Below are positions 5,915-8,448 of a stretch of 8,448 nucleotides of DNA, one piece after another. Made by a program: the position numbers and the translations under genes. Under the pieces are notes generated by a model, which was not told the origin of the DNA, searched no databases, and worked only from the letters and a program-made list of their open reading frames with translations. Source of the DNA: an uncultured Collinsella sp. Lineage in GTDB: Bacteria; Actinomycetota; Coriobacteriia; Coriobacteriales; Coriobacteriaceae. The stretch lies in assembly GCA_959596495.1 (NCBI GenBank), contig CAUFXK010000077.1, positions 1 through 8,448 on the forward strand, read 5' to 3'. The first letter of the stretch is position 1; every line of letters begins with the position of its first letter.

Positions 5915-8323
5915 CTATTTCGTCTTGCCGGTAATGAGCGTCTTAAGACCCAGGCCGATCAGACCCAGGCCCATGCGCACGCGGCCGGGGCGATGGCGCT
6001 CGATGGCCTTGGTCTTGCCAGCGGGCTTATCGCGACGGGCGCTCGTCTCGGGTGCGGGCTTGGTGACCTGCGGATCGGGCTGAGGTGCAGGTGCAGGCTC
6101 GGGCTCAATGACGGTCGCCTGGACCTCTTGGACCTTGGGTGCTACTGGCTGCGGCTCGGCCTCGGAGGCAGGTTCCGCCTCAATGACGGGCTCGGGCGCG
6201 GCCTCGGCGTTGCGATAGGCGCGCTCCAGCAGAGCTTCCTGCGAGTTGAAGGGTTTCTCGTCCTCTTTGCGCTCAACCGGAACCCAGGTGCCGCCACTCG
6301 TCAGGCTGCGGGCCTTCACGTTGTCGCGCAGCTGCATTCCCATGTACTCGTGCACCAGGGCGCGGCAGGTGGGGTCGAGCACGGGGAAGGCGATCTCCAC
6401 GCGGTGCTCGGTGTTGCGCGTCATCATGTCTGCCGAGCTCAGGTAGATCATGTCCGAGTCCACGCCAAAGGCATAGACGCGCGCATGCTCCAAAAAACGT
6501 CCGACGATGGAGCGCACGTGCACGTTCTCGGTCTTGCCCGGAATACCGGGCTTGAGACACGAGATGCCGCGGATGATCATGTCCACGCGCACACCGGCAC
6601 ACGATGCCTCGGCGATCTTATCGATAACCTCGCGGTCGGTCAGCGAGTTGAGCTTAAAGAACACGCGGGCGGGCTCGCCGACAAGGGCGCGCTGAATCTC
6701 GCGGTCCAGGCCGCGCATGATGAGCGGTTTCAGTCCGGCGGGCGCCACGCCCAGGAAGCGGTAGTCGCCGCGCAGGTTGCCCAGCGACAGGTTGCGGAAG
6801 AACAGGTTGGCGTCCTCGCCGATACCGGGATGGGCGGTCATGAGCATAAAGTCACTGTAGAGCTTGGCCGTCTTCTCGTTAAAGTTGCCGGTGCCCAACA
6901 GCGTGAGACGGGTGAGCGCCATGCCCTCACGATAGGTGAGCTGGCAGATCTTGGAGTGGCACTTAAAGCCCTCGGAGCCGTAGATAACGGTGCAGCCGGC
7001 CTCTTCCAGACGTTCGGCCCACTCGATGTTGTTCTGCTCGTCAAAGCGTGCGCGGAGCTCCATGAGCACCGTGACCTCTTTGCCGTTTTCGGCAGCATCG
7101 ATGAGCGACTCGCACAGGCGGCTTTGTTTGGCCACGCGGTAGAGCGTGATGCGCAGCGAGATGCACTCGGGGTCGTAGGCTGCTTCGTGCACCAGGTCCA
7201 GGAACGGATTCATGGCCTCGTAGGGATAAAAGAGCAGCTTGTCGCCCTGCAGCACTTGCTCGCGAATGGAGCGGGACATATCGATGGCGGGGTTGGGCTG
7301 CGGCTTAAACGGCGTAAAGAGCAGCTCGTTGCGTAGATGCTCGGGAATCTTGCCCTCAATGCCAAAGACGTAGCTCAGGTCAAGGGGGATATCGCAGGTA
7401 AAGACCGAGCGGCGAGAAAGCTCGAGCGCCTTGCGGATGGTCTTGAGCGTTGGCTTTTCGAGGGAGCCCGATACGGCGAGCACCACCGGCTGCAGGCGCA
7501 AGCGCTTCTTGAGGATGCGCTTCATGTGCTGGCGGTAATCCTCTTCCTCCTCGACGCCCTCGCCGTCCGGGTCGATATCGGCATTACGGGTGACGCGGAT
7601 CAGCGCGCGATCCAGCGGCTTATAGGAGCCAAAGCAGCTATCCAGGCAGGCGAGGATGACGTCCTCGAGCAAGATGTAGGAGTAGGTGCCGGTGGGCGAG
7701 GGGATCTCGACCACGCGGTTCATCGAGGCGGGAATCTCGATAAGGCCCAGCAGACTCTCCTCGTCGGTGACGCCGTCCAGGCCACAAGCCAGATAGAGCG
7801 CGCCGTTGCGCAGGTTGGGGAAGGGGTGGCGCGGGTCAATGACCAACGGTGAGATGACCGGCGACACGTAGGCTTGGAAGTAGCGGGTTACAAAGGTGCG
7901 CTCCTCGGGCGTAAGCGAATCGATGCGGGCGCGGTGAACGCCCAGAGCATCAAGCTTGTCCTCGATGCTCTTAAAGATGGACTCCCAACGGGTAAGGAGC
8001 CCGGGCAGCTCTTCCATGACGGCATCGACCTGTTCTGAGGCGGTCATATTGCTCTTGTTGTCGACAGGCTGTTTTTTGAGCTCCGCCAGATCGGACAGGC
8101 CGCCCACGCGCACCATAAGGAATTCGTCGAGGTTGGACTCGAAAATCGACACGAACTTTAGACGCTCGAACAGCGGAACGGTCTCGTCGAAGGCTTCGTC
8201 AAGCACGCGGTTGTCAAAGCGCAGCCAGCTAAGCTCTCGGTTTTGCGTGTACGAGAAGTCGCGCGGCGGCTTGCGCAGTTTGGCGGCCTTTTGCTTCTTT
8301 TCGATTTTGCTCGGCATATGCAT
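5915..8323 (-). CDS. ppk1: Polyphosphate kinase 1 with extended C-terminus
   Basis: PPK1 reversibly transfers the ATP gamma-phosphate onto inorganic polyphosphate chains, usually at the inner membrane or in granules. The protein has 802 residues against about 690 in E. coli. The N-terminal domain carries NRELSWLRFDNRVLDEA (28-44) and NLDEFLMVRV (64-73). The catalytic core has R396 (TLYRVA) and R426 (ARFDE), the phosphoenzyme histidine H456 (GFKCHSK) and the second histidine H613 (RFLEHARVY). Spacing between these matches E. coli R375, R405, H435 and H592 exactly. After about residue 700 comes an extra tail: a Glu/Pro/Ala-rich stretch (about 707-760), then Arg/Lys-rich residues and a Gly/Leu-rich hydrophobic end (about 774-802). 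The start at 8323 has only a weak GGACAG upstream; the ATG at 8317 is an alternative. No exopolyphosphatase gene is adjacent in the window. Confidence 0.97.
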   Translation of the reverse strand: MHMPSKIEKKQKAAKLRKPPRDFSYTQNRELSWLRFDNRVLDEAFDETVPLFERLKFVSIFESNLDEFLMVRVGGLSDLAELKKQPVDNKSNMTASEQVDAVMEELPGLLTRWESIFKSIEDKLDALGVHRARIDSLTPEERTFVTRYFQAYVSPVISPLVIDPRHPFPNLRNGALYLACGLDGVTDEESLLGLIEIPASMNRVVEIPSPTGTYSYILLEDVILACLDSCFGSYKPLDRALIRVTRNADIDPDGEGVEEEEDYRQHMKRILKKRLRLQPVVLAVSGSLEKPTLKTIRKALELSRRSVFTCDIPLDLSYVFGIEGKIPEHLRNELLFTPFKPQPNPAIDMSRSIREQVLQGDKLLFYPYEAMNPFLDLVHEAAYDPECISLRITLYRVAKQSRLCESLIDAAENGKEVTVLMELRARFDEQNNIEWAERLEEAGCTVIYGSEGFKCHSKICQLTYREGMALTRLTLLGTGNFNEKTAKLYSDFMLMTAHPGIGEDANLFFRNLSLGNLRGDYRFLGVAPAGLKPLIMRGLDREIQRALVGEPARVFFKLNSLTDREVIDKIAEASCAGVRVDMIIRGISCLKPGIPGKTENVHVRSIVGRFLEHARVYAFGVDSDMIYLSSADMMTRNTEHRVEIAFPVLDPTCRALVHEYMGMQLRDNVKARSLTSGGTWVPVERKEDEKPFNSQEALLERAYRNAEAAPEPVIEAEPASEAEPQPVAPKVQEVQATVIEPEPAPAPQPDPQVTKPAPETSARRDKPAGKTKAIERHRPGRVRMGLGLIGLGLKTLITGKTK

Positions 8324-8334
8324 CTGTCCGTTCA

Positions 8335-8349
8335 GTCCCCGCAGGGGAC
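8335..8349 (-). other. Hairpin in the ppk1 leader
   Basis: GTCCCC and GGGGAC form a perfect 6-bp stem with loop GCA, 12-26 nt before the ppk1 ATG. If the promoter at 8353-8381 is used, transcription would start at or within this stem, so the mRNA may begin with a hairpin. That could protect the 5' end or limit ribosome access. Confidence 0.45.
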
Positions 8350-8352
8350 GGT

Positions 8353-8381
8353 AGCCTAACTCTAATTCACTATTGTCTCAA
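8353..8381 (-). promoter_or_regulatory. Candidate ppk1 promoter
   Basis: On the minus strand, TTGAGA (8381-8376, five of six matches to the -35 consensus) is 17 nt from TAGGCT (8358-8353). The latter fits the loose TAnnnT -10 boxes common in actinobacteria. It is placed 30 nt upstream of the ppk1 start, in a locally AT-richer stretch of an otherwise GC-rich window. The remaining upstream sequence to 8448 holds no gene that I can support. Confidence 0.5.
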
Positions 8382-8448
8382 TTTAGTCGACCACTGGCAC
8401 GGACGTATCGCGTGAACGGTATCTTTACCTACTTCTTACGCTGACAAG

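Noticed and set aside
5879..7336. Open plus-strand frame of 485 codons antisense to ppk1
   Set aside because: It is the antisense shadow of a certain ppk1 gene in GC-rich codon use. It has no family motif, no ribosome-binding site, and starts inside the ppk1 terminator.
8382..8425. PHO-box-like direct repeats (GTTCACG and GTCCGTG on the minus strand) upstream of ppk1
   Set aside because: Only a loose similarity, with a 13-nt rather than an 11-nt period. It is not enough to claim PhoP control without homologous promoters to compare.

Overview
The window looks like a chromosomal segment of a high-GC actinobacterium, most likely a gut Coriobacteriia of the Collinsella type. I infer this from the GC-rich codon use, the gene content and the compact layout; nothing in the sequence proves the genus. 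There are seven protein-coding genes, six complete and one cut by the window edge. There are no tRNA or rRNA genes, no CRISPR array and no recognisable transposase.

Left part (1-1783, plus strand): the C-terminal two thirds of a UDP-galactopyranose mutase (glf) overlaps a family-2 glycosyltransferase by 8 nt. Together they suggest synthesis of a galactofuranose-containing cell-surface glycan, with the rest of the cluster upstream of the window.

Convergent intergenic region (1784-2158, 375 nt): this is the most unusual part. It holds two copies, in opposite orientation, of a 110-129 nt folded element. Each copy has long pairing outer arms (21 bp perfect; 31 bp with two imperfect positions) and a 67-68 nt core. 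Within the core the copies share short conserved blocks and an apical hairpin closed by CAC/GTG around a five-base loop. Many stem pairs differ between the copies yet still pair, which is covariation. Between the two elements lies an inverted remnant of a glycosyltransferase 3' end that matches the intact gene next door.

Right part (2159-8323, all minus strand): reading in the direction of transcription, the genes are polyphosphate kinase (ppk1), a strong intrinsic terminator, a 23S rRNA uracil-C5 methyltransferase of the RlmD/RumA type, a DJ-1/PfpI family protein joined by an ATGA overlap to a Maf nucleotide pyrophosphatase, and a P1-family (DmpA/NylC-like) self-processing peptidase. These are mainly housekeeping or stress functions. 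Plausible promoters can be read upstream of ppk1 and upstream of the DJ-1/Maf pair. Start codons were moved downstream of the longest reading frame for the glycosyltransferase, the DJ-1 protein and the methyltransferase, using ribosome-binding sites, overlaps and family N-termini.
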